Positions 34,856 through 43,605 of a DNA stretch of 64,000 nucleotides are shown here, piece by piece. The stretch spans positions 1,488,001-1,552,000 of the forward strand of contig NZ_BTTW01000001.1 of NCBI RefSeq assembly GCF_036245865.1. The letters run 5' to 3'. Under the pieces are notes generated by a model that saw nothing but the letters and a program-made list of their open reading frames with translations, did not search any database and was not told the origin of the DNA. The first letter of the stretch is position 1. The number at the start of each line of letters is the position of its first letter. Position numbers and translations under genes: made by a program. The DNA comes from Corallococcus caeni (GTDB lineage Bacteria; Myxococcota; Myxococcia; Myxococcales; Myxococcaceae).

Positions 34856-34946
34856 TGCCGAGGTCGGGCACCGTAGCAGCGGGGTCCGGGCTTCACAAGG
34901 CAAGCGTCGCGCGCCCCGCACCTCTTTCCGCGTGCCTGCCCGCTTC

Positions 34947-34983
34947 CGGCGGTGTGCGTCCGCCACCTTCCGCACACCCGCCG
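34947..34983. repeat. Inverted repeat between divergent genes
   Basis: CGGCGGTGTGCG (34947-34958) and CGCACACCCGCCG (34971-34983) are complementary over 12 bases with one bulged base and a 12-base loop. It lies in the 268-bp divergent region between the ftsE-side gene and carF, about 50 bp upstream of the possible carF promoter. Confidence 0.5.
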
Positions 34984-35032
34984 TGTACGGATCCGCACGG
35001 GCACACCAGCCTGGCGGGCAAGGGGGGCTCTG

Positions 35033-35062
35033 TTGAAAAGCCGAAACCGCCTGGGGTACGTA
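35033..35062 (+). promoter_or_regulatory. Possible carF promoter
   Basis: TTGAAA (35033-35038) and TACGTA (35057-35062), separated by 18 bases, lie about 60 bp upstream of the carF ATG. The -10 match is weak. Confidence 0.3.
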
Positions 35063-35123
35063 AACCCCTCTGACGATCGCGCCGTCAGTCCCACCCTCCC
35101 TGCCGCGGACCGGAACACCACCG

Positions 35124-35981
35124 ATGAAGAAGCCGGACACCATCGCGGACAAGGTCCGCCTGCAGGACGCCCAGACGCTCGCGCAGGGGTACTCGCCCGC
35201 CATCCGCGCCATGGAGATCGCCTCCATCATCGCGTTCGTGGGGCTGGAGGCCGCGCTCGTCTACAAGCTCTGGAGCACCCACCACACCGGGCCGTGGCTT
35301 TTGACCCTGGCGGTGGTGCTGGGCTACCTGGCCGCGGACTTCGTGTCCGGCCTGGTCCACTGGATGGGTGACACGTGGGGCTCCACGGAGATGCCCGTCC
35401 TGGGCAAGGCGTTCATCCGCCCCTTCCGCGAGCACCACGTCGACGAGAAGGCCATCACCCGCCACGACTTCGTGGAGACCAACGGCAACAACTGTCTCGT
35501 GTCGCTGCCGGTGGCGGCGCTCGCGGTGGCGGTGCCCCTCAACGGCCCGGGCTGGGTGTTCCTGGCCGCGTTCCTGGGCGCGATGATCTTCTGGGTGATG
35601 GCGACCAACCAGTTCCACAAGTGGTCGCACCTGGATGAGCCGCCCGCGCTCATCGGCTTCCTGCAGCGCGTGCACCTCATCCTGCCGCCGGACCACCACC
35701 GCGTGCACCACACCGCGCCCTTCAACCAGTACTACTGCATCACCGTGGGCTGGATGAACCGGCCGCTGCGGATGATCCACTTCTTCCCGCTGATGGAGCG
35801 GCTCATCACCTGGGCTACCGGCCAGTTGCCGCGCCAGGACGACATCGGCACGGAGGCCGCCAAGGCGCTCGTCGCCGTGGACGACGCCCAGGAGCTGCCC
35901 GTGCTCCAGGCGGCCAAGGAGCTGCTCAAGGCCTCCGCCGAGGAGCCCGCTCCCTCCGTGTCCACCCGCCCCGTCCCGTAG
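35124..35981 (+). CDS. carF: CarF, plasmanylethanolamine desaturase (TMEM189/PEDS1 family)
   Basis: CarF introduces the vinyl-ether double bond of plasmalogens and in Myxococcus is needed to signal blue light and singlet oxygen to carotenoid genes. The 285-residue protein has several membrane segments (about 30-50, 55-75, 125-160) and the family's His clusters: His79 in GLVHW, FREHHVDE (His104, His105), His114, HKWSH (165, 169) and DHHRVHH (191-196). These probably bind a di-iron centre. All are present, and the length matches the family. It is a single gene, divergent from the ftsE-side unknown and convergent with murI (about 20 bp). Confidence 0.95.
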   Translation: MKKPDTIADKVRLQDAQTLAQGYSPAIRAMEIASIIAFVGLEAALVYKLWSTHHTGPWLLTLAVVLGYLAADFVSGLVHWMGDTWGSTEMPVLGKAFIRPFREHHVDEKAITRHDFVETNGNNCLVSLPVAALAVAVPLNGPGWVFLAAFLGAMIFWVMATNQFHKWSHLDEPPALIGFLQRVHLILPPDHHRVHHTAPFNQYYCITVGWMNRPLRMIHFFPLMERLITWATGQLPRQDDIGTEAAKALVAVDDAQELPVLQAAKELLKASAEEPAPSVSTRPVP

Positions 35982-36002
35982 GAACCGGGGCCGGAAGGCT
36001 TC

Positions 36003-36818
36003 TTAGAAGCGCAGGTCCACCTGCTCCGCGGAAGGGATGGGGCGCCCCAGGAAGCGGGCCCCCACCTCCACGAAGCGCTCCGGCACGTCGGTGACGAAGA
36101 AGGCGTGCTCCGGCGCGCCCACGGACGCCGGCGCCAGCAGCCCCTTCTCCCCCAGGAGCTCCGCCACCGCCTCCGCCGTGGCCTCCGCCGAGTCCACCAG
36201 CGACACGTGCGGCCCCACGACCTCGGCGATGACGCCCTTGAGCAGCGGGTAGTGGGTGCAGCCCAGCACCAGCGTGTCCACCCCGTCGCGCGCGAAGCCG
36301 GTCAGGTACTCGCGGGCCACGAGCAGCGGCACGTCGCCGGTGGTCCACCCCTCCTCCGCCAGGGGCACGAAGAGCGGGCACGCCGTGGCCTTCACCGCGA
36401 CCTTCGGGTTGCCCGCCTCCAGCGCCCGCTGGTACGCGCCGGAGCGCACGGTGCCCGGCGTCCCGATGACGCCCACGCCGCCGCCCCGGGTGCGCTGGAG
36501 CGCCGTGCGGGCCCCGGGTTCAATCACGCCCAGCACCGGCACCGGCAGCGCGGCCTGGAGGGCGGGCAGCGCCGCGGCGGAGGCGGTGTTGCACGCCACC
36601 ACCAGCAGCTTGATGCCGCGCTCCAGGAGGAACTCCGCGTTCTTCAGCGAGTAGCGCGTCACCACCTCGCCGGACTTCGTTCCGTAGGGCACCCGGGCGG
36701 TGTCCCCCAGGTAGAGCGTGCGCTCGTGGGGGAGCCGCGCCATGAGCGCCTTGAGGACGGTGAGGCCTCCGATGCCGGAGTCGAACACGCCGATGGGACC
36801 GTGGCTGTCTTGCCGCAT
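36003..36818 (-). CDS. murI: Glutamate racemase
   Basis: MurI converts L- to D-glutamate for peptidoglycan in the cytoplasm. The ATG at 36818 gives 271 residues. GVFDSGIGGLT contains Asp13, and the two catalytic cysteines are in VVACNTASA (Cys76) and LGCTHYP (Cys187). PYGTKS and the C-terminal helix are also as expected. The frame can be extended to an earlier Met at 36848, but alignment to the family favours the start at 36818. It stands alone on the minus strand between carF and a lipoprotein gene. Confidence 0.95.
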   Translation of the reverse strand: MRQDSHGPIGVFDSGIGGLTVLKALMARLPHERTLYLGDTARVPYGTKSGEVVTRYSLKNAEFLLERGIKLLVVACNTASAAALPALQAALPVPVLGVIEPGARTALQRTRGGGVGVIGTPGTVRSGAYQRALEAGNPKVAVKATACPLFVPLAEEGWTTGDVPLLVAREYLTGFARDGVDTLVLGCTHYPLLKGVIAEVVGPHVSLVDSAEATAEAVAELLGEKGLLAPASVGAPEHAFFVTDVPERFVEVGARFLGRPIPSAEQVDLRF

Positions 36819-36948
36819 GGGGGGTGTCCCTATCACGTTTGATGCCAACGCCCCCTGTCGGCCTCCGGCCCCCGGAACGCACGAAGGGCCGGAAGCCTGG
36901 ATGGCCTCCGACCCTTTTCGTGCCGCCCGGTGCCGCAGGGACCGCGGC

Positions 36949-37958
36949 CTACTGCACGCGGTACATGGGGGCGTAGAGCGCGTCCTTCACGCCCGGGAAG
37001 TCATGGGCGTAGACCCGGATGGGAGCCAGGTCGCCGCGCGAGGAGTAGGCGCGGCCGCCCGTGCCCGAGGCCTTGAAGGAGACGAAGTAGTCGCCGGGGC
37101 GGAGGAACTCGAAGATGGCCGGGGACTCGTTGCAGGAGAACCACTGGCCCTCATTGCCGTAGACCCACTCGCCGGTGTGGATGTCCTGGAAGTTGAGGCC
37201 CACCTCGCTCACGCCGGCCTGGCCGCAGCTGAGCGACACGTCCCCTTCGTAGAGCTTCCAGCCCACCGCGGCCCCGCCGATGATCCAGGTGTTCGCCGTG
37301 ATGGAGGCCGGGATGCCGACCTGCGAGGTGAAGCCGCCGCCGTAGTAGTAGAGGGGCCGCTCGAGCGAGTCGACGGCGACGATCTCCAGGTAGTGCTGCC
37401 CGGGGGCCAGGTCCGGCGTCTCCACCGAGCGGCCCTCGCTGCCCTCCTTGCAGCCGAAGCGCGCCCACGCGCCGTCATCCACCCGGGCGTCCACATAGGC
37501 GACCCCCGCCTGCCCGCAGGTGGGATAGCCGGAGCCCGCTTCCGTCGGGAACAGCCAGTTCACGTACGCGTAGGACGTGGCGCCCGTGTGGCCCGTGGGG
37601 AAGTTGATGGGCACCGCCACGTTGCCGTCCACCGTGAAGTTGCCGTGGTACGAGTAGACGGTCACGCCGTCGTAGTCGACCGCCTCCGCGTTGAAGGAGT
37701 ACGTGCCGGGCGCGAAGTCGTGCAGGATGATGCCGTCGAAGCCGTTCGCCGTGCAGGGATACTGGCCGTCGTTCTCCAGGATCTCGCCGTCGATGTAGAT
37801 GTCCACGCCCCGGATGTCCCGCATCTGGCTGCAGGTGGCGCCATCGAAGCTCCACGACATCCGGACGTCGCCGGGGTAGCGCGGGTGGTTGCTTTCGACG
37901 ATGCAGCCGGTCAGGCCAGAGGAGAAGCAGAGGAATGCGGCGAGCGTTCTCGCGTTCA
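36949..37958 (-). CDS. Large lipoprotein of unknown function
   Basis: The ATG at 37958 (or 37967, three residues longer) gives about 336 residues with a lipoprotein signal ending GLTGC. The mature protein is beta-rich with two recurring modules of about 100 residues, each starting with a Cys-containing strand (TCSQMRDIRGVDIYIDGE, TCGQAGVAYVDARVDD, SCGQAGVSEVGLNFQD) and ending with LxPGxY/H patterns typical of carboxypeptidase-regulatory or Ig-like domains. Probably outer-membrane attached. It is divergent from tolQ with a 155-bp gap. Function unknown. Confidence 0.78.
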
Positions 37959-38113
37959 TGGTGGGCATCCGTGGTTCGGGAAGGTTGAGGTCGTCGGCCC
38001 GGAACAACCCTCCAGACGACCGACCCCGGGAATTATTCAGTGCCGTCCAAAGCAACCGGGCAGCGACGGCGGGTTTGACCCACCCGAGGACGGGATGTTA
38101 CGCGCTGGACCCC

Positions 38114-38830
38114 ATGATACCCCACCTGCCCCTGGCCTTTGGCGCCATGAACTACGTGGAGATCATCCGCGACGCGTCGTTCATCGAGCTCGCGGTGCTC
38201 CTGCTCCTCATGGCCGTCTCGGTCGCCTCCTGGGCGCTCATCGCCATGAAGGCCACCCAGCTGTCGCGCGCCCGCGCCCAGTCGCTCACCTTTCTCGACA
38301 CCTTCTGGAAGGCGTCCCGGCTGGAGGCCATCTACCAGTCCGCCCAGAAGCTGGAGGGCTCGCCGCTGTCGAAGGTGTTCTGCGCGGGCTACGAGGAGCT
38401 GAGCAAGCTGGCGCAGACGGGCACGCAGGACGGCGGCGCCGAGGCCGCGATGAGCGCCAAGCTGGGCGGCATTGAAAACGTGGAGCGCGCGCTCAACCGC
38501 GCGGCCACGGCGCAGATCACCGAGTTGGAGAACCGCGTGTCCTTCCTGGGCACGGTGGGCGCCGCGTCGCCGTTCGTGGGCCTGTTCGGCACGGTGATTG
38601 GCATCCTGGGCGCGTTCAACAACATCGCCGAGCAGGGCAACGCCACGCTGGCCACGGTGGCCGCGCCGGTGGGCAACGCGCTCTTCGCCACGGCGGCGGG
38701 GCTGTTCGCGGCCATCCCGGCGGTGGTCGCGTACAACTCGTTCGTCAGCCGCATCAAGGTGTTCGACACGGAGATGTCCAACTTCTCCGCGGACTTCCTC
38801 AACATCATCAAGCGGCACTTCTTCCGCTAG
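38114..38830 (+). CDS. TolQ/ExbB-family proton channel protein
   Basis: TolQ-type proteins with TolR form the inner-membrane proton-driven motor of Tol or of myxobacterial gliding (Agl). The start at 38114 gives 238 residues; ATG at 38147 is an alternative that begins at MNYVEIIRD. Three membrane segments are visible: about 22-45, 145-170 and 180-205, with the GLFGTVIGILGAF and LFATAAGLFAAIPAV stretches of the family. It begins a plus-strand operon tolQ-tolR-tolA/tonB-tolB. In M. xanthus homologous genes are called aglX/aglV/aglW; I assign no symbol because paralogues exist. Confidence 0.92.
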   Translation: MIPHLPLAFGAMNYVEIIRDASFIELAVLLLLMAVSVASWALIAMKATQLSRARAQSLTFLDTFWKASRLEAIYQSAQKLEGSPLSKVFCAGYEELSKLAQTGTQDGGAEAAMSAKLGGIENVERALNRAATAQITELENRVSFLGTVGAASPFVGLFGTVIGILGAFNNIAEQGNATLATVAAPVGNALFATAAGLFAAIPAVVAYNSFVSRIKVFDTEMSNFSADFLNIIKRHFFR

Positions 38831-38842
38831 GAGACCCGTCAC

Positions 38843-39334
38843 ATGGGCATGGGCGGAGGCAAGGGCGGCGGTGGCCGCACCACCATGAGCGAGATCAACG
38901 TCACGCCCATGGTGGACGTGATGCTGGTGCTGCTCATCATCTTCATGGTGACGGCGCCCCTCATCCAGCAGGGCGTGAAGGTGAACCTGCCGGAGACCAA
39001 GGCGGCCCCGGTGGAGGCGACGGAGAAGAAGGTCGTCCTCTCCATCGACGCGGGGCGCAAGGTCTACATCGGAGACGCGGAGGTCGCGCTGGAGGAGCTG
39101 GAGACGAAGCTCGCCGCCAACGCGAAGGCGCAGGCCGACAAGGAGGTCTACCTCCACGCGGACCGGGACGTGCCGTACGGCGTGGTGGTGGAGGTGATGG
39201 CGGCGGCCCAGCGCGCGGGCATCTCCAACGTGGGGATGATCACGGAACCGGCCACGGGCTCCAAGGCGTCCAACTCCGGCAAGGCCGCCCCCGCGTCCAG
39301 CGGCAAGGGCAAGCCCAAGGAGGCGAAGCGCTAG
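38843..39334 (+). CDS. TolR/ExbD-family protein
   Basis: TolR/ExbD partners TolQ in proton-driven energy transfer. The 163 residues begin with a Gly-rich stretch, then MSEINVTPMVDVMLVLLIIF: the single membrane helix contains the conserved Asp (VDVMLV) that carries protons. A periplasmic domain follows and a Ser/Lys/Pro-rich tail ends the protein. AGGAG is about ten bases upstream of the ATG at 38843. It follows tolQ by 12 bases and precedes the TonB-like gene by a few bases. Confidence 0.93.
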   Translation: MGMGGGKGGGGRTTMSEINVTPMVDVMLVLLIIFMVTAPLIQQGVKVNLPETKAAPVEATEKKVVLSIDAGRKVYIGDAEVALEELETKLAANAKAQADKEVYLHADRDVPYGVVVEVMAAAQRAGISNVGMITEPATGSKASNSGKAAPASSGKGKPKEAKR

Positions 39335-39337
39335 CCC

Positions 39338-40108
39338 ATGAGCTCCGCGGTGACCCACAGTCTGCTGGTGACACGGCCCACGCGGCTGTCCCGCTTCCTT
39401 GTCTTCTCCGTGGGCGGGCACGTGGCGGTGCTCGCGGCGGCGCTGCTCTACGCGCGCTTCACGTCCGCGCCGAAGGTGGACCTGGACCAGAAGCCCATCA
39501 ACGCGTCGCTGGTGCGGCTGGGCAAGCCGCGCGACCCCAAGCTTTTGCCGCGCAAGGAGGTGGCGCAGCCGCCGCCCAAGGAGGTCGTGGCGAAGCCCAC
39601 GCCCACGCCGCCCGCGGACGCGCCCGCGCCCTCCCCCGCCGCGGTGGCGGTGCCCGGCGTGAAGCCCGCGCCGGCGCCCGCGCCCCAGAAGGGCGAAGCG
39701 AACGCGGAGGACCGGCGCAAGAAGCTGTTCGGCGCGTTCGACAAGTCCGCGAAGCCCACGGAGCCGGAGGAACTGGAGGGGGCCGAGGACGGCGACCCCG
39801 ACGGTGACTCCGCGGTGGCGGAGGGCGAGCGGTACTACGGCCTCCTGAAGTCCCAGGTGCGCCGTCACTACAACGTGGCGGACACCATCCCCGACGCGGA
39901 GCGCCTGTACCTCAAGGCGCAGGTGGCCATGAAGCTGGGCCGCGCGGGTGAAGTGCTGGACGTGAGCCTGGCCAAGGCCAGCGGCAACGAGCTGTTCGAC
40001 GCGGCGGTGGTGGCCGCCGTGCGCAAGGCCTCTCCCTTCTCTCCTCCCCCCGATGCGCTTCGCGACGCGCTCCAGAAGAACGGCGTCGTCCTGGTGTTCA
40101 GCCCATGA
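39338..40108 (+). CDS. TolA/TonB-like energy transducer
   Basis: The protein probably links the TolQ-TolR motor to the outer membrane. The 256 residues show one N-terminal membrane helix (about 20-42), a Pro/Ala/Lys-rich spacer (about 60-140), and a C-terminal TonB-family domain (about 165-256, with LYLKAQVAMKLGRAGEVLDVSL and AVVAAVRKASPFSPPPD). It is shorter than E. coli TolA and lacks the long helical domain, so it is closer to TonB in plan. It overlaps the tolB start by four bases. Confidence 0.88.
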   Translation: MSSAVTHSLLVTRPTRLSRFLVFSVGGHVAVLAAALLYARFTSAPKVDLDQKPINASLVRLGKPRDPKLLPRKEVAQPPPKEVVAKPTPTPPADAPAPSPAAVAVPGVKPAPAPAPQKGEANAEDRRKKLFGAFDKSAKPTEPEELEGAEDGDPDGDSAVAEGERYYGLLKSQVRRHYNVADTIPDAERLYLKAQVAMKLGRAGEVLDVSLAKASGNELFDAAVVAAVRKASPFSPPPDALRDALQKNGVVLVFSP

Positions 40109-41394
40109 AAGCCCTCCTGCTGTCGCTCCTCCTCGTCCCCGCGCTGGTGCTGGCGCAGGCGCCCGTCATCGAAATCTCCGGCGCGAACTTCCGCCCGCTG
40201 CCGCTCGCGGCCCCCGCGCCCGTGGTGCAGGAGGGCGCGGACAAGAAGGCCGCCCAGGCGTTCGACGCCGCCTTCACGTACGACCTCACCGCCTCCGGCA
40301 TCTTCCAGGTGCTGGACCGCGCCGGCTTCACCGCCGACGCGAAGGAGGGCATGACGGCGGGCAGCATCAACTTCAGCCGCTGGGCGGACGTGGGCGCGGA
40401 GTCGCTGGTGAAGGTGTCGCTCGCGCAGGACGGCGGCGCGCTGCGCGGCGAGCTGCGCCTGTTCAGCGTGGCCACGGGCAAGGAGGAGCTGAAGGTGTCC
40501 AAGGACGCGCCGGCCGGTGAGCCCCGGCAGCTGGCGCACGCGCTGGCGGACGCGCTCTACCGGCACTTCACCCGCGAGGCGAGCCCCTTCCTGTCGCGCA
40601 TCACCTACGTGCGCAAGGCGGGCGCCAACCGCGACGTGTACGTGGCGGACTGGGACGGCATGGGCGCGCAGGCGCTCACCAAGGGCGGCACGCACATCCT
40701 CCCCACGCTCAGCCCGTCCGGCCAGGTGGCCTTCACGTCCTACCGGAAGAACCGGCCGGACATCTACGTGCAGACCCCCGGCGGCGAGGCGAAGGCGCTG
40801 GTGACGGACGGGCAGATGGCCACGGGCATCGCGTACTCGCCGGACGGCAAGCGCATCGCGTACGCGCTGGCGGAGGGTGAGAGCGCGCAAATCTACGTCG
40901 CCGCGGCGGACGGCTCCGGCGCGAAGGCCATCACCGACACGCCCTACGGCCTCAACACCAGCCCCACCTGGTCGCCGGACGGCAAGAGAATCGCTTTCGT
41001 GTCCAACCGGGGCGGCAGCCCGCAGGTGTACGTGATGAACGCGGACGGCTCCGGCGTGAAGCGGCTCACCTTCCAGGGCAACTACAACCAGACGCCGGAC
41101 TGGTCGCCGCGCGGGGACCTCATCGCCTTCACCGCGCGCGACGAGCGCAACGCCTTCGACCTCTTCACCGTCAACGTGGACACGGGCAAGGTGACGCGCC
41201 TCACGCAGGACCAGGGCAACAACGAGGAGCCCACCTTCTCCCCCAACGGCCGGCTCATCATGTTCAGCTCGAACCGCAACGGCGCCGCGCACCTGTGGGT
41301 GATGACCTCCGACGGCAACAACCAGGTGCCGCTCCCCATGGAGAAGGGCAACTGGCTGACCCCTGACTGGGGCACCGCTCCGGCGGCGAAGTAG
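40105..41394 (+). CDS. TolB-like periplasmic beta-propeller protein
   Basis: TolB is a periplasmic beta-propeller that links the inner-membrane Tol proteins to the outer membrane. The 429 residues have a signal peptide ending VLAQA, a small alpha/beta TolB N-terminal domain (about 20-150), and six PD40 repeats marked by YSPDGKRIAYAL, WSPDGKRIAFVSN, WSPRGDLIAFTA and FSPNGRLIMFSS. Start overlaps the preceding gene by four bases (ATGA). No pal or ybgF homologue follows, unlike canonical tol-pal operons. In M. xanthus a gliding-associated counterpart is aglW. Confidence 0.93.
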   Translation: MKALLLSLLLVPALVLAQAPVIEISGANFRPLPLAAPAPVVQEGADKKAAQAFDAAFTYDLTASGIFQVLDRAGFTADAKEGMTAGSINFSRWADVGAESLVKVSLAQDGGALRGELRLFSVATGKEELKVSKDAPAGEPRQLAHALADALYRHFTREASPFLSRITYVRKAGANRDVYVADWDGMGAQALTKGGTHILPTLSPSGQVAFTSYRKNRPDIYVQTPGGEAKALVTDGQMATGIAYSPDGKRIAYALAEGESAQIYVAAADGSGAKAITDTPYGLNTSPTWSPDGKRIAFVSNRGGSPQVYVMNADGSGVKRLTFQGNYNQTPDWSPRGDLIAFTARDERNAFDLFTVNVDTGKVTRLTQDQGNNEEPTFSPNGRLIMFSSNRNGAAHLWVMTSDGNNQVPLPMEKGNWLTPDWGTAPAAK

Positions 41395-41414
41395 TCACGG
41401 ACGGCGGGCGGCCG

Positions 41415-41443
41415 TTGACAGGGGGGACGCGCCGGGGTGCATT
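41415..41443 (+). promoter_or_regulatory. Possible promoter of the class V aminotransferase gene
   Basis: TTGACA (41415-41420) and TGCATT (41438-41443) are 17 bases apart, with the ATG at 41453. The transcript would be almost leaderless. The -35 is perfect but the -10 is poor. Confidence 0.3.
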
Positions 41444-41452
41444 GCTCGCCCC

Positions 41453-42649
41453 ATGAGCGCTCCCCTCCCCGCCCACAGGGCTCACTGGGGCCTGGACCCC
41501 CAGGTCGTCTTCCTCAACCACGGCTCGTTCGGCGCCTGCCCCAGGCCGGTGCTCCAGCACCAGGCGGAGCTGCGGGCCCGGCTGGAAGCGGAGCCGGTGC
41601 GCTTCCTCGCCCGTGAGGTGGAGCCGCTCCTCGACGAGGCGCGCGCCGCGCTCGCGGCCTTCGTGGGCGTGGACGTGGAGGACCTGTCGTTCATGCCCAA
41701 CGCCACCACGGGCGTGAACACCGTGCTGCGCAACCTGCGCTTCCAGCCCGGCGACGAGCTGCTCACCACCGACAACGAATACAACGCGTCCAGGAACGCG
41801 CTGGACGTGGCCGCCGCCGAGCAGGGCGTGAAGGTGGTGGTGGCGAAGCTGCCCTGGCCCGTGCCCTCGCCGGAGGCGGTGGTGGACGCGGTGATGGCCC
41901 AGGTGACGCCGCGCACGCGGCTGCTCCTCATCGACCACATCACCAGCCAGACGGCGCTGGTCATGCCGGTGGCGGAGCTGGTGCGCCGCCTGCGCGAGCG
42001 GGGCGTGGAGACGCTGGTGGACGGCGCGCACGGGCCGGGCATGGTGCCGCTGGCGCTCCAGGAGCTGGGCGCGGCGTACTACACGGGCAACTGCCACAAG
42101 TGGCTGTGCGCGCCCAAGGGGGCCGCGTTCCTGTACGTGCGCCGCGACCTGCAGCGGGGCTTCAAGCCGATGGTGGTGAGCCACGGGCACAACTCGCCGC
42201 GCACGGACCGCTCGCGCTTCCGGCTGGAGTTCGACTGGGTGGGCACCGTCGACCCCACGCCCTTCCTGTGCATCCCCACCGTGCTCCGCTTCATGGCGGG
42301 CCTCGTTCCGGGCGGGTGGCCGCAGGTGATGGCGTCCAACCGGGAGAAGGTGCTGGCCGCGCGGCGCGGGCTGGACGCGAAGCTGGGCAACGCTGTGCCG
42401 CTGTGCCCGGAGTCCATGGTGGGCAGCATGGCGTGCGTGGCCCTGCCAGACGGCTTCCCCGAGCACCCCGAGCCGCCGCTCTACCTGGACCCCCTCCATG
42501 TGCGCCTGTTCAAGGAGCACCACATCGAGATTCCGGTCACCGCCTGGCCCCGGGCGCCCCGCCGGCACCTGCGGCTGTCCGCGCAGCTCTACAACACCCC
42601 GGCGGACTACGAGGCCCTGGCGCGGGCTTTGGAAGCGCTGCTGCGTTGA
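41453..42649 (+). CDS. Class V aminotransferase (isopenicillin-N epimerase-like)
   Basis: This is a PLP-dependent fold-type I enzyme of 398 residues. LNHGSFGACPRPVL near the N-terminus, MPNATTGVNTVLRNL, LVDGAHGPGMVPL (PLP-binding Asp) and NCHKWLCAPKG (Schiff-base Lys, about residue 216) are all as in the isopenicillin-N epimerase/cysteine desulfurase-like branch. There is no antibiotic cluster around it, so the name describes similarity only; likely substrates include small amino acids or cysteine derivatives. It is followed by ppx after a 14-bp gap. Confidence 0.9.
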   Translation: MSAPLPAHRAHWGLDPQVVFLNHGSFGACPRPVLQHQAELRARLEAEPVRFLAREVEPLLDEARAALAAFVGVDVEDLSFMPNATTGVNTVLRNLRFQPGDELLTTDNEYNASRNALDVAAAEQGVKVVVAKLPWPVPSPEAVVDAVMAQVTPRTRLLLIDHITSQTALVMPVAELVRRLRERGVETLVDGAHGPGMVPLALQELGAAYYTGNCHKWLCAPKGAAFLYVRRDLQRGFKPMVVSHGHNSPRTDRSRFRLEFDWVGTVDPTPFLCIPTVLRFMAGLVPGGWPQVMASNREKVLAARRGLDAKLGNAVPLCPESMVGSMACVALPDGFPEHPEPPLYLDPLHVRLFKEHHIEIPVTAWPRAPRRHLRLSAQLYNTPADYEALARALEALLR

Positions 42650-42663
42650 GTAGTGTGCGCGGC

Positions 42664-43605
42664 ATGCCGCGCTTCGCATCCATCGACATCGGGACCAACT
42701 CCGTGCTGCTGCTGGTCGCGGACCGCCTGCCGGACGGGCGCTTCCAGGCCGTGGTGGAGCGCGCGGAGATCACCCGCCTGGGCCGGGGCGTGGACACCCA
42801 CCGCGTCCTGTCCTCCGACGGCATGGAGGCCACGCTGTCCGTGCTGGTGGCCTTCGCCAACGAGGCCCGCGAGCTGGGCGCGGAGGGCATCGCCGTCTCC
42901 GCCACCAGCGCCGCGCGCGACGCGAAGAACGGCGCGGACTTCATCGCCGCGGCCCAGGCCCGCGCGGGCGTGACGGTGGAGATCATCCCCGGGGAGATGG
43001 AGGCGCAGCTGTCCTTCGCCGCGGTGGCCCAGGACTTCGGGAGCGAGGCCGCGGGGCCGCTGCTCGTGGTGGACATTGGCGGCGGGTCCACGGAGTTCAT
43101 CTACGGCAGCGACGCCGGCACGGTGGCCTTCCGCCACAGCTTCGACGTGGGCGCCGTGCGGCTCACGGAGCGCTACGTGCGCACCGACCCGCTGTCCCCC
43201 GACGAGCGCGGCGCCATCGAGGCGCACCTGCGCGACACCTTCTCCGCCCTGCCCCCGCCGCCTCCCGCCGCGATGCTGGTGGGCGTGGCCGGCACGGTGA
43301 CGACGCTGTTCGCCGTGCAGCACCAGATGGCGACCTACGACGCGGAAGCGGTCCATGGCGGCACGCTGTCCCGGGGCGAGCTGGACGCGCTCACGGACCG
43401 GCTGTGCGCCCTGCCCCTGGACGCGCGGCGGGCGCTGCCCGGCCTCCAGCCCAAGCGCGCGGACGTCATCCCCGCGGGGGCCCTCATCCTGCGCGAAGCG
43501 GTGAGGGCGCTGGGCCTGGAGGCGTGCCGCGTGAGTGACCGCGGCCTGCGCTGGGGCCTGCTGGCACACCGCTTCGGCTCTGGCTCCGGCTCCTCTCGCT
43601 CATGA
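42664..43605 (+). CDS. Ppx/GppA family phosphatase
   Basis: Enzymes of this family hydrolyse inorganic polyphosphate or pppGpp. The 313-residue protein has the ASKHA phosphate-1 motif ASIDIGTNSVLLLV at about 5-18, a second phosphate motif VVDIGGGSTEF at about 136-146, and GVAGTVTTL. It is shorter than the two-domain E. coli Ppx (513 residues), lacking the C-terminal HD-like domain. The stop overlaps the MFS start by four bases. Polyphosphate versus pppGpp preference cannot be told. Confidence 0.92.
   Translation: MPRFASIDIGTNSVLLLVADRLPDGRFQAVVERAEITRLGRGVDTHRVLSSDGMEATLSVLVAFANEARELGAEGIAVSATSAARDAKNGADFIAAAQARAGVTVEIIPGEMEAQLSFAAVAQDFGSEAAGPLLVVDIGGGSTEFIYGSDAGTVAFRHSFDVGAVRLTERYVRTDPLSPDERGAIEAHLRDTFSALPPPPPAAMLVGVAGTVTTLFAVQHQMATYDAEAVHGGTLSRGELDALTDRLCALPLDARRALPGLQPKRADVIPAGALILREAVRALGLEACRVSDRGLRWGLLAHRFGSGSGSSRS

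Noticed and set aside
36718..38475. A long plus-strand open frame covering the murI-lipoprotein-tolQ region
   Set aside because: It overlaps well-recognised genes in other frames and has no recognisable domain; in this GC-rich DNA long antisense frames are expected by chance.
38033..39868. A long minus-strand open frame over tolQ, tolR and tonB
   Set aside because: It is His/Arg-rich shadow sequence antisense to genes with clear motifs.
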